Shown piece by piece: positions 1 through 12,900 of a stretch of 64,000 nt of DNA (the first letter of the stretch is position 1; every line of letters starts with the position of its first letter). The position numbers and the translations under genes were made by a program. The notes below the pieces were generated by a model that was not told where the DNA came from, made no database searches, and saw nothing but the letters and a program-made list of their open reading frames with translations. This DNA is from Pachypanchax playfairii (taxonomy: Eukaryota; Chordata; Actinopteri; Cyprinodontiformes; Aplocheilidae): contig SSNP01000348.1 of assembly GCA_006937955.1 (NCBI GenBank), positions 203,244 through 267,243 of the forward strand, in the 5' to 3' direction.

Positions 1-1317
1 ATTACATTTGTAACAATTTGCTTGTAGTTTCTTGTGAAAATCTAAATTTCTCATTCATGTGAGATTGTATATGTTTTCAAGATACTTAGTCATACAAAAA
101 GATCTCATAAAAATGCCATTAAAAACATAATTCTCTGTATCTGATGTGAAAGTAACACTCTTGTTTAATCTATCAAGGAAAGTGTGCAAAATAATCGATC
201 CTATTTAACCAATTCTCTTTATTTGATCTTGTAACTGCTGCTTGGTCAAATTATCATTATCAGTCCTATTTTTTCCTCTTTAATTGGTAAAAAATTAATT
301 TAGTTTTGTTTAACTAGAATAAAAAAAAATGTCTTCTTTAATCGTTGCGTATAACAAAACACTATCAAGCAAGACTTATTTTAAAAAATGATATTTTAAA
401 ATATTGTTTTATATATATATTTGTAAATAATTGTGTATTTTATCCTGAAATTCATCGGTTATTTTAGAGCAGCTTTATTATGTGGACTCAGTGCAGCCTG
501 CTCACACATCTTGCACCACTTTTATCAGCACTGGTGTAATGACTGTCACCCCTGCACCTCCTCATTATTTTGAAAATGTGATCTTCAAAGGGTAACATTG
601 TCATGGCTGCACATATTGTGGAAAATCTGCAGCTGGTCGACGTCACTTGCCGCCTTCTTTTATAAAACATTTTAAAAAGGAAGAGAGGGTTTATTTTTTC
701 CTGACATCAAAGCAGTGAAACAAACTAGAAGGTCAAGAATGAAGTCAGAATTAGAGCCAAGCTCTGGTCCCATGGTCAACCTCCTTTCTAATTACTTCAT
801 TGCCTTTTTTGAGCAGAGAGCTGATGATTCAGAGAAAGACAGTTTATCTTTCATTTAATTTGTCGTCTATTGTTTCATTTAATACTCATTTGTATGAAAC
901 ACTGAATGAGTTTCTCAAGGACGTGACATCTTTTCCTGCTCATGAAAAATAAGAGTAGAAGAACAATTAGTTTGGTCTTGTGAATAATTTGTGTGCAACT
1001 TGTTACCAAATAGATAATAAAAAAAAGGAGTTACACCAACAGCTAAAATAAATGGCCTGTAACCCTATTTTTAAAAACTCAAAAAAACTAATTTATTTAA
1101 AAAAGAAATGCAAGGATGACAGATTCTCATACATCTTCCCCAAAATATTGGAATAAAAATAACTTAAATTCATGTACCTCATTTTCAGTAAAGGTTACTT
1201 TTTGATAAATGTGAGACATTAGAAAAGGTCTGGATTAATTTTACCTTCAGTCATCCTGCTTCAAAATTTGCTTGTATTACAATTTCTTATCCAAACTGCG
1301 ACCAAACTTTTCTTTAA

Positions 1318-1450
1318 CCCCTCCTTTCCAGATTGCGTAACAGACGCACAGCGTTAGTTATGGCTGATAGCCGCCATTAAAGTCAATGAGACCGTTTCCA
1401 CTGCGCGCGAAGCAGCACACATGAGACGCGTCCCAGAAGCGTAGTGTCGC
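1318..1450. repeat. GC-richer patch, possible fragment of an interspersed repeat
   Basis: This stretch is richer in CG dinucleotides than the surrounding AT-rich DNA and includes the phrase 'agtcaatgagaccgtttcca', which resembles transposon-derived repeats of fish genomes. I have no second copy in the window to compare with, so the assignment is weak. Confidence 0.25.
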
Positions 1451-2979
1451 AAGCATTACGTTACAGTTCTATTTTTTAAGCAGTGGAAATGAGAGATAAT
1501 CATTGCTTCTTTTGAAAGCTGCCTGTCGGGTTTGTTAGGTGTAAAGTTTCTAAACAGAGAACTTTCAGTGTTGTGGAGGTTTAACTTGGAGGCGGCCTGT
1601 GGAGGCTGAAATGCCAGTGTTAATGTTGCTTTGTTTCATTACTCACTTATAAATAACAAACTTAAAACAACCCTCAGAAAATAGAGCCAACATTAAATGT
1701 AGTGTTTACTATGAGGATGGTTTCTCAGTCTAAACTACAGGTGCACTTAAAATTAATGTTTTGAACTTGAAGAATAAGGATTAAGATAAAATGTCAGCTT
1801 TAAAAACATGCTTCAATAAATACCAGACTAACAGTCTTACGTGCAGGGCTGAAAAGCTCCATGGTGGAACCAATAAATAAAGTTCAATCAACCTTTTAAA
1901 TATTTGGCCTAAGGCATCAAGCAAAGCAGCTTTAAATAATGTTACAGTGCTGAAGATGATTGATGGCCCTGTGAGGCCAAAAGAAATATTAATGGAGTTG
2001 ATGTTGTGTCCATAATGAGTTTTTTTTTTCTTTAAAAAAAAACATAAGGAAAATAACTTCACCCAGGGGAGAGGAAGGGGAAGAGAAGAACGAAGAGGAG
2101 GAGGAGGACACATCAGTGCTCCTTTTTCATCCTTACCATTTGACTTTCTTCAATCTCCTTGTTTCAGCCGCTCCGGTTACTCTAATCTTTTAATTTAACC
2201 TTTATTAGTTGTGGATCTGTAAAGCTGTTTGTGTGCAGAAAAGCTTTTTACCCCGCACACTTGCTGCTCAGAATTACAATCTTCTCTCTACAAGCCACAG
2301 ACTGTGAGTCAACAAACACGTGGGTGAAATATTTTATTTTCTGATTTTCTTTGTTCCAACAAAACTGAGCTGCTGCTCTGAAGATTTCACAGGTGGCTTT
2401 CAGAAGATTTTCAAATGAAAAGACTTTTCATTTACCGCTTTAGTGTCATCCAGCCTTTTTACCACAAGCTGGGTTCATAGAAATTTGAATTACAAACAAC
2501 AGGCTGGTTTTTCATATCTCCTCTTAGTTTTTGTGCAAAAACATTGAGCCACCAATCAGGTAATTGCAGAGACACAAACAAAAAAAATATCCACTAGGTG
2601 GCGATGTTAAACAAACAAAGGGTAAATAGATAAAACACAAGCCTTTATTTTAATTTGCTGTTTTGTTTTTTCATGATGAGAATTGCACCCGAAGCTTTAA
2701 AATTTGAAATCTGTGAATTATCCTTAAATATTTACATCTTGAAACTGGACTTGACAATCTGTTCGTTTTCAATCACATTGTTCACTTTTTTCTTTTGATG
2801 GTATGAACAAATGTTTTTTATAGAGTATAAAAGATTTTGCTCTTTTTTTACTCCTATCTAAAGAACATTTGTTAAATTTAAAAGCATTATCCATAATAAT
2901 GCATCATAATTAAGCTATGAAGCTATTATTAAGCTGTTACTAAGCTTAATATTGGTCATCGTGTTTTAGGGGAAAAAAT

Positions 2980-3034
2980 GTGTATGTGTGTGTGTGTGTG
3001 TAAACAAATAAAAAAAAATATGCACACACACATT
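2980..3034. repeat. TG microsatellite followed by a CA tract
   Basis: An alternating TG run ends at about 3001 and is followed, after an A-rich spacer, by a CACACACA run. The two could pair as an imperfect hairpin. Confidence 0.7.
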
Positions 3035-6000
3035 TATAGCATATTTTTTCAATGAGGCCTATACTGAAGTGATTAAAGGATGATTGAACCATCGGTCACA
3101 TTTTCTCTTCAGTATTCTCATCAGTCATCCTTGTTGGCCTTTTTTCTAATTTCTTCCCAGTTTCCATGTTTTCTTCTTAAGAGGGTTGTTGAGGCAGGTG
3201 TTTCTCCCACTAAACAGCTTCAAAAATCTACATCATGTTTCCATCTCATAACATATTCTTTATATCCATTCATCATCTCCTGACCTTCATCACCTATAAT
3301 TTACGTATTTGTAACAAAAATTAATGATTTACACTATGAGACTAATTTTTGTTGACAGAAAAGGTGTGTAATAGATCACATACATAATTGTTTGCTTTCA
3401 AATTGTTATTTATATGTGCTTTACAGTGTGTGCGTGCATGCGTGCATGCTGGCACTCTGGCCAACTTTTGACTCTGTCAGCAGCTCGCCTCCTGCTGCAT
3501 TTAGTAACCTTGACATGACCATATTTATGCTGCACCAGGACTGAAACAATTTAATTTGAACAGGACAAAGAAATGCACATCTAAAACAAGAATTTACATA
3601 TTGCAGTTGTGATGAATAGAAACCAGAGCCACATTACATGTAGCAAAATTCAAGTAGCACACACCCATGAAACAGGACATTTTCTAAGAATAAGAAACAA
3701 GAGGTCTGGAGAAAAAGAATGTTGCTGGCCACCATCAAACACTTACAAAATACTATACAGCATTATTTCTTGAAACGTTTCTGTTTCTAAGCGTTGAAAT
3801 AAAAAAAAGAATATCCTTATATACTTCTTTATCCCCATACTCCCTTTTTGAATATTCAGTTATGGTAGAATCTCTCTCATCTTTAATATTATCACAGCCT
3901 GTATGTGCTTTGGTTAATTGATTGACTGATTGATTAAGTGAAGAAAATTAAGTTAATTAGATTGTGTCTCATTGAAATACATATTTCTGAAGCGGTCCAT
4001 TCAAAATATACCCCTATGTTTTGATGGAAAAATTTGATAAAGTAAACACATTGTTATATACAGTAGCTTGTAGTGTGATGCAGCCTGACACTTTGTGTGT
4101 GTTAGGTGCATCGCTTTACACCTTTATGTTGTTGCACTGCACTTTGGCACTCCCAGTATGTTTTTGACTTTAGAAATGTTTATAAGCTGCTTCTGCTTTA
4201 AAAGAAAATCTCTCATTGCTATGGTTTTGCATCATAACAGGTGTCAAAAAAGTGACGAATAAACAACAGGAATCCCTCAAGCAGCACGGGATAAAAACCA
4301 GAATAAAACAAAAAAGCATTTACAGTGGGAGAACAATAAAGACAAAGCAAAAAAAAAAAAAAAAGATAAAAGCTTTTTGGAATAAAAAAAAGAGCTATTC
4401 AAATAAGCTGGCCCATGCAAGACACTATTGGAGAACATGCATGGGGATAACAAAAAGGTTCTCAAGAACTTCTTGTTGCAAGGCAATGCAGCTTAAACTG
4501 TCAATGTGTGAAACAGAAAACAAACAAAAATAGAAAATTAGAAAATAAAACAAAGGGAAAAAAGTATTTAATTTTTTGGTATTTAAGATGACAAAATGAA
4601 AATCAAAAACAAAAGGTTTTGGTTTGGTTTGAACTTTATACTTATGTATGAAAGTATAGCAACATACATGTTTACTGAAGTAAGTGTTTGCACGTTTCAC
4701 TTTTGTAACTTGCACCATGACACTGGTGTTTTCCATCTGCTTGTAACCTTTTGTGGGTAATTTTCTGTTCAGTCAGATGAAGTTAAGGATCTCCTGGCAG
4801 AGATAACAGAGAGTTTGATCACTTCTGAGTCCTCGTTGCTTCACTGTGTTTAAACGCTTCACTGCTGCCAACATTTTTTTCTTGTGCTGTCAAACATGTT
4901 GGTCTGTGTTGTTCACACTGCTGCAGTCAACAACATAACTCATAAGAAGTAACCGTAAGAAGAAGAAAGGCTGTTTCTTTATGTGCATGAATGTGAGTCA
5001 GGCGGTTGCACAGTCTTTTTGTTTCAAAATCTAACTTCCTCGTTCATTTGAATAAATCATGTTATTAACTGCTTTCCGTCTTTCCTCCAGCTCTTCCTTA
5101 ACAACTCAAGCTCTCCTTTTGTTGGCATCAGGAAACATCAAAGCAATTGATTTGATGATTCTTGCCTTTACTCTCAACAGTGACAGAAGCAAAAGCAGAG
5201 GACCTCAAAGGAACTCAGGCCTGAAGCTGTTGGCACAGCAACCAGCAGAGGCAAAGATCATTTACCTCCAGAAAAAAATGTTAAAAAATGCTTGAAAAGC
5301 TGCGGGTTTTGCTGACTTTTTCATACACACACCCACACACACATTCTTTTTCAAAAATGAATTCGCTGGGCAAAATAAAATAAATAAATATGTATTAAAA
5401 AGCACAAAGGGTGAAGAAAGATCACGCTAAATACTGAAAGGGTTAAAAGTTGAGATTAGCTTTCTGGACATTTTTTACAAGAAACCAGAATCTCTGTTTT
5501 CAACAGGAAATCCTTTTGGACAGATGGACAGACAGACAGTAAACTATTTGCAACAGCTCTTTTCTGTCATGAAAAGCAAATCCAGTTAAAAAAAGTTCTT
5601 ACCAACAAGTTGCTGCAGTAGATTTCAAGCATGATGAAGATCTGGTTAGTGCTGCCCTCTTCTGGTAGATTGGGATCCCAATGCTCTTAGTTTAATCTGT
5701 CAAATGCTATGAATTATATTATCTGCTAAAAGATAATGTACATTTGGGCACATGTGTCATTGTTCACATAAAAAAAGAAAATACAATTAGCATGTGGTGT
5801 AGTTGAAAATGCTGTAAGTTTAAAATACGATAACAAAATCCTTACAACTTGTTATTGGTTAAAATATATTTTAACATAATCAAGATTACATCATGTATTT
5901 TTCAAACAGCCTTTCATAGACTTTTATGTTGATTGAATTATTTAAATAAAACAAATTATTAAATGTGCTAAATAAAACTGATTGTTGGTAAACTGAATGA

Positions 6001-6879
6001 GTGCAATGTAAAAGGAATTTGGCCTTCGTCCAAAGAATTAGACAGTAATATCAACATAAATGCGTTGGCAGCTCCTGATGTCGTCAGACCAGTATATCAG
6101 CTTATAGTTCATGTTTTGTTAGTTTAGAAATACAGTTATGTTGCAATTACAGTATAATCATTTTTAAACCTTACAGACATACAGTCATATAGTTAAATTA
6201 AAGCTGTTTGTTGTTTGTCGTAAAAGTTTTGTTCAAAATCTTTCATAACAATAAAAAAATGGCAACCTAAAATGTGCAAATTCCAAATATATTTTAACAG
6301 ACACTATTTTTTCATATAAGAGTTACAATGTTTAAAACTGATATTATGAGTGACCAGTAGACTACATGTACATTTAGTTGAATTATTTAAGTTTTATTGA
6401 TCTTTGAAGAAATTGCATTTAAAAACAACAACTGTTTTAAATTGTCTACAGGAAGGAAAAACCAATGTACTTTAAACAGGGTCTGCTTTCTTGTTGTGTT
6501 CACTAAAATCTTTATCAAATGTGGTAGTTTATACCTAAATCCCTTATTGCAAAGACAAAGTATATAAAAAATATATAGTTGAAAAACTAGTTTTCTGGCA
6601 GGTTGACAGACTTGCTAATGCTAAACCAAAAATAAATGAAATAAGAAATGTCTGTTACTTGTTCTTTTACAGAAAATTGTGCTATAGATTACCTATAGTC
6701 CAAAAGCTTATTATAGTGTATCGTCATAACAACGGAAAAAATATCCTTTAAAAAATTTGCCACCCAACAGTTGTTTTGAACCTGTTCTGAAACGTGTATT
6801 GTTCTTGTGAATCACATAAATTGTTTTACAGTATATTTTAAAAGGGATTTTAACTCATCATGCACTAACGACATTCTCT

Positions 6880-7980
6880 CTTGACTATGTAAAAACAAAT
6901 TTAGATTCCATTCCAGAACATTGGATCTGAGAATACACCCTATATTTCTGACGTAAGTATTAAAACCACACAAGTACTGAATCATTTCACACCCATATGA
7001 CACACAATAGAGTTTTTTAACTAACCTAATCCAAACAGAAGAAGAAAAAAAACATGGAGATAACATGGTAACAGGTATTTGACTCTCTCACAACTAACAT
7101 CGTGGAGACTGATAGAGAATTTTTGGTTGCAGATTTGGATTTTTATTGAAACACTTCTATTCTTTAAAAATGCCAAAGTACTCCAGATCACTCCATGTTC
7201 TGGGAACTGCAGCAGCAGCATTGAATTCTATTTTAAGCTTACTTAGCTGTAGACACACCCAGGAGCAGGTGAGCAACTGACCAAAGACACGGTGTGTAAG
7301 GCTATAAAAGCCTGCTGAGTTAGAGAGGCCTAAAACTAAGACTATGGCTTTAAAAGTAAATGAAATATTTGAAAATTAATTTTAAAATCTACAAGGAACC
7401 AGTGAATTAAGATTAAAATTGGTAAAATATGCTTGTATTTCTGTGCGCTAATTTAAAGACTTGAGCCACTAAGATGAGTAATAGTTTTGGCTTTAATTTT
7501 GTCAGCTGCCTCACCTGGAAGAAGTTACATTTTAACATGGTTCTGATTTAACTGTCTAACCTCTAAATGTAGAATCCACTTGAACCCCAGGCTTGTGATA
7601 ATGGCCTTGCAACAGGAAGCCTAAATCCAGATTGGTTGGTCTCAGTTAATTTACAATAAACTATCACTTCATTCTTATTTTGATTAAATTATTAAAATGT
7701 ATTGAGATATCCAGGCCTCAATATCATCAAGACAGTTGAGTAATTACATTAGAGTACGCACATCTTTTTTTCCTTTAGAAAGATAAAAATCTGGCACTTT
7801 TATACATAGCAATGGAACGCTGTGACATTCTTGCTATATGGAAGTGGGAGCAAATATAGACAAAAAAAAGTGAATCTTGTGGGATCCCACTGAGGACGAA
7901 AGCATGAGAAGTCACATGGTCACTAAAGTTGACATAGAAAGTTTGCTCCAGGTAGGATCTGAACCACACTACACCCCTGA
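6880..7980 (-). mobile_element. Decayed L2/Rex1-type LINE fragment, reverse transcriptase remnant
   Basis: On the minus strand, about 7969-7870 encodes WFRSYL, then a Val-Asn-rich stretch, then GIPQDS. This matches the conserved WFRSYLS...GVPQGS region of L2/Rex1-clade reverse transcriptases. About 7745-7700 encodes NCLDDIEAWISQ, the usual CLDDIKAWM motif, and about 7530-7500 encodes FFQVRQL. The order along the minus strand is the order expected in such a protein. Stops and frameshifts interrupt it, so it is dead. The 6880-7300 part is homologous to 26.1-26.8 kb and represents the RT C-terminus and 3' UTR. A TATA-like string near 7290 lies inside this coding remnant. Confidence 0.75.
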
Positions 7981-8059
7981 TGACTACCCAACTGCTAAAT
8001 AGACAGCTGACTGTGAAAGATGACTGTAAGTGAAAACAATCAAAACATTTTCTACCTAA

Positions 8060-8385
8060 GAAACCACCCGATTGGGTTGAATTATCAATTCAGCACATTC
8101 TCCCATCTTGAGTCAGCACAGACTGGAGACAGTGGAAAGGAATGATTCCCTTTTAACAACAATCTGTATGACATATTTTAGACAAATGTTCTTGTCTGAT
8201 AAGCTATCTTGTCATATTTATAATGGAATGGTTGTGTGTTTACAGTTATATGAATAATTTATTTCTTCAATTTTATTGCGAAAAACCAAGATACCTAAAA
8301 CTGTATTTAGTGTTTTAGACATGAATGAAAAAGTTAAGCCTATTTCTAACAAAACAAATATGAACCTTGTCAGAAAAAGACACAC
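8060..8385 (-). repeat. Gene-less copy of the mucin-cluster upstream module
   Basis: This segment is nearly identical to 24070-24386, which lies a few hundred bases upstream of the gene A promoter. Both include the same run from 'gattgggttga'-like sequence to 'aaccttgtcagaaa'. No TATA box, signal exon or Thr-rich repeat follows in the expected direction before the LINE remnants, so this looks like the leftover of a duplicated and lost family member. The strand given is the direction in which the associated gene would have run. Confidence 0.6.
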
Positions 8386-8720
8386 CCAGGAGCAGGTGAT
8401 CAGCTGAGCAAAGACAGGGTGTGTAAAACTATAAATGCCTGATGAGTTAGTGAGGCACAAGAACATTGATGGCTTTAAAAGTAAGAAAAAAATTTTTCAA
8501 CATGAATCCTAAAATCTACATGCAACTGGTTAAGTTGACATCATAATTTGCAAAACATGCTTATATTTCTGTTAAAATTTAAAGACTTGTTGCAGCCACT
8601 GAAGATAAGGAATAAAGGAAGCTCTGATTCATAAATACAATGCATTACCGTAACAGAGCTGAGTGGTAATAAAGGCATTAATTACAGTCTGAAAGAGCTG
8701 CCTGGAAAGAATTCACTTTA
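8386..8720 (-). mobile_element. LINE RT C-terminal remnant (L2/Rex1-type)
   Basis: Minus-strand translation near 8690-8640 gives TVINAFITTQLCYGNALYL, a decayed form of the conserved VIHAF.TSRLDYCNALY motif of L2/Rex1-type LINEs. Near 8480-8386 it gives a TFKAIN-like segment followed by a SADHLLLGVS-like segment. A nearly identical copy lies at 26702-27040. It is probably one copy together with 9110-9472, split by a DNA repeat. Confidence 0.7.
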
Positions 8721-9110
8721 CTGTACTTTCCCAACTATTAAGCACAAATAAATATAAGCCGCACCCACAAACTTTAAAAAGAAAAAGAGATTTGTACATA
8801 TGCAGGTCGCACTTGTCTATAAGACACAGGTGTCCACGTTATAACATGAGATTTTTTTAACTTTTGATGCTTTTTTCCGCACAGTGCCTGTAACACAGCT
8901 GGTTAAAATATTTGTAACATGTCTGTCACAACTTTACTTTAACATTAGTGGGACATTAGACTGTTGTGTGATTATTTCACTGTAAAAGTCTTACTAATTG
9001 TACCTTTAAATTTGAAGGGTTTCATTTGTCCTCTGTGGCCTGTTTGGTAATGTCATGGATCTGATGTGACAAGGCAAAACCTTTTGGCTATATCAAGCTC
9101 AGTAGTCTGT
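8720..9110. repeat. Teleost 'ataagccgcac' interspersed repeat, probable DNA-transposon remnant
   Basis: It contains 'aatataagccgcaccca', 'gacacaggtgtccacgttat' and a downstream 'cacagtgcctgtaacaca' segment. All recur at 27050-27270 in the same order. The core resembles a widespread fish repeat that I associate with a DNA transposon, possibly pogo/Tigger-like; the family name is uncertain. It sits between two halves of a LINE remnant, which suggests insertion into the LINE. Confidence 0.5.
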
Positions 9111-9472
9111 AAAAATCCATACATTTGTTAGGGTATAGTACAGTAATTTTGCCAGCTGTCTCCCCTGGAAAAAATTTAATTTTAAACATAGTTTATTTAA
9201 GTGTCAAACTAAAGAATGACATCCACTTAAACCCCAGGCGTGTGATAATGGGATTAATATATTGGGACAGGAAGGCTAACTCCAGATTAGAGGTCTCAGT
9301 TGAGCTACAATAAACCATCACCTCAGTCTTGTTTCCATATTAAAAATTATTGAGATATCCAGGCCTTTATGTCATCAAGACAGCTGAGTAATTGCATTAA
9401 AGTATGTGCATTTATTTCTTGATGGATATAAATCTGGCAATTTTCTAAATAGCAATGGAATGCCATTATTTC
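9110..9472 (-). mobile_element. LINE RT middle-domain remnant
   Basis: The minus strand from 9470 reads MAFHCYLENCQIYIHQ and continues into LLSCLDDIKAWISQ. This corresponds to the FHCYADDTQIY catalytic region and the CLDDIKAWM motif of L2/Rex1-type reverse transcriptases. The YADD box is destroyed (YLEN), so the element is inactive. It is homologous to 7500-7770 in the same orientation. Confidence 0.75.
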
Positions 9473-9620
9473 TACTGAAATCTGAAAACTCAGACAATAA
9501 ATGTTTTTCTTTATATCTATAAACAAATCAATTCAGATTCTTTACTAATACTTAGCATGCAAAACAAACTATAAACATGTTTTCAGCAACAAATAGACAA
9601 AGCAAATCAATACTAAATGT

Positions 9621-9626
9621 TTTATT
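9621..9626 (-). promoter_or_regulatory. Candidate poly(A) signal of gene A
   Basis: AATAAA on the minus strand, about 340 nt after the gene A tail stop, inside a 3' region homologous to the 3' end of gene C, where the matching AATAAA is at 41308-41313. The shared position in both paralogs supports the call. Confidence 0.55.
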
Positions 9627-9961
9627 AACTTTAGTTATTTGTTTGGTAAAGGTAACATATACAACCAGTGTGCATTTGTATAATACATAGAGTAAGCCTT
9701 AATAAATAAATACCATATTTACATATAGTAAACACAAATAACATTTTGTGAGCAGAGCTAAAATGTCTTTGGTCACATATCATTCATGATCTGTGTGAAG
9801 GTTGACTCAAATTGATGCAAGAGAAAACATTTCATACAACACTGAAAAAAATATTAAATAAATAAATAGGAATTATAACTTCATATGTGTTTCAAATGTC
9901 TTAAGACATTCTAAAAAATTACCAGAGAATGGTGAAAAATAGCCATGCTTGATCATTACTG

Positions 9962-12900
9962 TTAGTGAATAAAATGTGCTATCACAGTTACAATGACTGA
10001 CATCAGGCTAATTTTGTTAAAAGAGACAGAAAAGGTGGTTGAAGATGAAACTGTGGTGGTTGAAGCAGCTGTTGTGGTAGTGGTTGTTCCAGCCATGATG
10101 GTTGTGCTTGTTGAAGTAGGTGTAGCTGTGGTCGTTGTAGTTGGTGCAGCTGTTGTTGTTGTGGTTGGTGGAGCTGTTGTTGTTGTGGTTGGTTGAGTTG
10201 TTGTTGCTGTGGTTGGTGGAGATGTTGTTGTTGTGGTTTGTGCAGAAGTTGTTTTTGTGGTTGGTGGAGCTGTGGTTGTTGTGGTTGGTGGAGCTGTTGT
10301 TGTTGTGGTTGGTTGAGTTGTTGTTGCTGTGGTTGGTGGAGAGGTTGTTGTTGTGGTTTGTGAAGAAGTTGTTGTTGTGGTTGGTGGAGCTGTTGTTGTT
10401 GTGATTGGTGGAGCTGTGGTTGTTGTTGTTGATCTAGCTGAGGATGTTATGGTTGGTAAAGCGGTGATTGTTGTGGTTGGTGGAGCTATGGTTGATGCAG
10501 TTGTGGTTGTTGAAGTTTGTCCAGCTGTGGTTGTTGTGGTTTGTGCAGCTGTGGTTGTTATGGTTGGTCCAGCTGTGGTTATTGTGGTTGGTGCAGCTGT
10601 GGTTGTTGTAGTTGGTCCAGCTGTGGTTGTTGTGGTTTGTGCAGCTGTGGTTGTTCCAGCTGTGGTTGTTGAGGTCGGTGCAGCTGTGGTTGTTGTGGTT
10701 TGTGCAGCTGTGGTTGATGTGCTTGGTCTAGTTGTGGTTACTGTGGTTGGTGCAGCTGTGGTTGTTGTGGTTTGTGCAGCTGTGGTTGTTGTAGTTGGTG
10801 CAGCTGTGGTTTGTGCAGCTGTGCTTGCTGTAGTTGGTGCAGCTGTGGTTGTTGTGGTTGGTGCAGCTGTGGTTGTTGTAGTTGGTGCAGCTGTGGTTTG
10901 TGCAGCTGTGCTTGCTGTAGTTGGTGCAGCTGTGGTTGTTGTAGATTGTCCAGCTGTGGTTATTGTGGTTGGTGCAGCTGTGGCTGTTGTGGTTGGTCCA
11001 GCTGTGGTTGTTGTAGTTGGTGCAGCTGTAGCTGTTGTAGTTGGTCCAGCTGTGGTTGTTGTGGTTTGGGCAGCTGTGGTTGATGTCGTTGGTGCAGCTG
11101 TGGTTGTTCCAGCTGTGGTTGTTGAAGTTGGTGCAGCTGTGGTTGTTGTGGATAGTGCAGATGTGATTGTCGTAGTTGGTGCAGCTGTGTTTGGTGCAGC
11201 TGTGGTTGTTGTGGTTGGTGCAGGTGTGGTTTGTGCAGCTGTGGTTGTTGTGGTTGGTCCAGCTGTGGTTGTTGTAGTTGGTCCAGCTGAGGTTATTGTG
11301 TTTGGTGCAGCTGTGGTTGTTGTTGTGTGTGAAACTGTGGTTGTTGTGGTTGGTGCAGCTGTGGTTGTTGTGGTAGGTCCAGCTGAGGTTATTGTGTTTG
11401 GTGCAGCTGTGGTTGTTATACTTGGTCCAGCTGTGATTGTTGTGATTGGTGAAGCTGTGGTTGTTGTGGTTGGTGCAGCAGTGGTTGTAGTGGTTGGTGC
11501 AGCTGTGGTTGGTCCAGCTGTGGTTGTTGTAGTTGGTGCAGCTGTGGTTTGTGCAGCTGTAGCTGTTGTAGTTGGTCCAGCTGTGGTTGTTGTGGTTTGG
11601 GCAGCTGTGGTTGATGTCGTTGGTGCAGCTGTGGTTGTTCCAGCTGTGGTTGTTGAAGTTGGTGCAGCTGTGGTTGTTGTGGATAGTGCAGATGTGATTG
11701 TCGTAGTTGGTGCAGCTGTGTTTGGTGCAGCTGTGGTTGTTGTGGTTGGTGCAGGTGTGGTTTGTGCAGCTGTGGTTGTTGTGGTTGGTCCAGCTGTGGT
11801 TGTTGTAGTTGGTCCAGCTGAGGTTATTGTGTTTGGTGCAGCTGTGGTTGTTGTTGTGTGTGAAACTGTGGTTGTTGTGGTTGGTGCAGCTGTGGTTGTT
11901 GTGGTAGGTCCAGCTGAGGTTATTGTGTTTGGTGCAGCTGTGGTTGTTATACTTGGTCCAGCTGTGATTGTTGTGATTGGTGAAGCTGTGGTTGTTGTGG
12001 TTGGTGCAGCAGTGGTTGTAGTGGTTGGTGCAGCTGTGGTTGGTCCAGCTGTGGTTGTTGTAGTTGGTGCAGCTGTGGTTTGTGCAGCTGTAGCTGTTGT
12101 AGTTGGTCCAGCTGTGGTTGTTGTGGTTTGGGCAGCTGTGGTTGATGTCGTTGGTGCAGCTGTGGTTGTTCCAGCTGTGGTTGTTGAAGTTGGTGCAGCT
12201 GTGGTTGTTGTGGATAGTGCAGATGTGATTGTCGTAGTTGGTGCAGCTGTGTTTGGTGCAGCTGTGGTTGTTGTGGTTGGTGCAGGTGTGGTTTGTGCAG
12301 CTGTGGTTGTTGTGGTTGGTCCAGCTGTGGTTGTTGTAGTTGGTCCAGCTGAGGTTATTGTGTTTGGTGCAGCTGTGGTTGTTGTTGTGTGTGAAACTGT
12401 GGTTGTTGTGGTTGGTGCAGCTGTGGTTGTTGTGGTAGGTCCAGCTGAGGTTATTGTGTTTGGTGCAGCTGTGGTTGTTATACTTGGTCCAGCTGTGATT
12501 GTTGTGATTGGTGAAGCTGTGGTTGTTGTGGTTGGTGCAGCAGTGGTTGTAGTGGTTGGTGCAGCTGTGGTTGGTCCAGCTGTGGTTGTTGTAGTTGGTG
12601 CAGCTGTGGTTTGTGCAGCTGTAGCTGTTGTAGTTGGTCCAGCTGTGGTTGTTGTGGTTTGGGCAGCTGTGGTTGATGTCGTTGGTGCAGCTGTGGTTGT
12701 TCCAGCTGTGGTTGTTGAAGTTGGTGCAGCTGTGGTTGTTGTGGATAGTGCAGATGTGATTGTCGTAGTTGGTGCAGCTGTGTTTGGTGCAGCTGTGGTT
12801 GTTGTGGTTGGTGCAGGTGTGGTTTGTGCAGCTGTGGTTGTTGTGGTTGGTCCAGCTGTGGTTGTTGTAGTTGGTCCAGCTGAGGTTATTGTGTTTGGTG

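Larger units (their letters stand above)
1..6880. other. Intergenic DNA, no gene recognised
   Basis: AT-rich sequence with many A and T runs. The open frames here are short, have no family resemblance that I can see, lack convincing splice or promoter context, and are best read as chance. A TG/CA-rich stretch lies near 2980-3035. A GC-richer patch lies near 1318-1450. Nothing else could be assigned. Confidence 0.6.

Noticed and set aside
4216..4736. Overlapping short open frames on both strands
   Set aside because: Lys/Phe-rich frames from A and T runs in AT-rich DNA, with no recognisable motif or gene context.
7285..7310. TATA-like promoter strings at about 7290, 8435 and 26750
   Set aside because: They lie inside decayed LINE reverse-transcriptase coding sequence on the opposite strand (the YTP...SADHLLL region), so the match is incidental.
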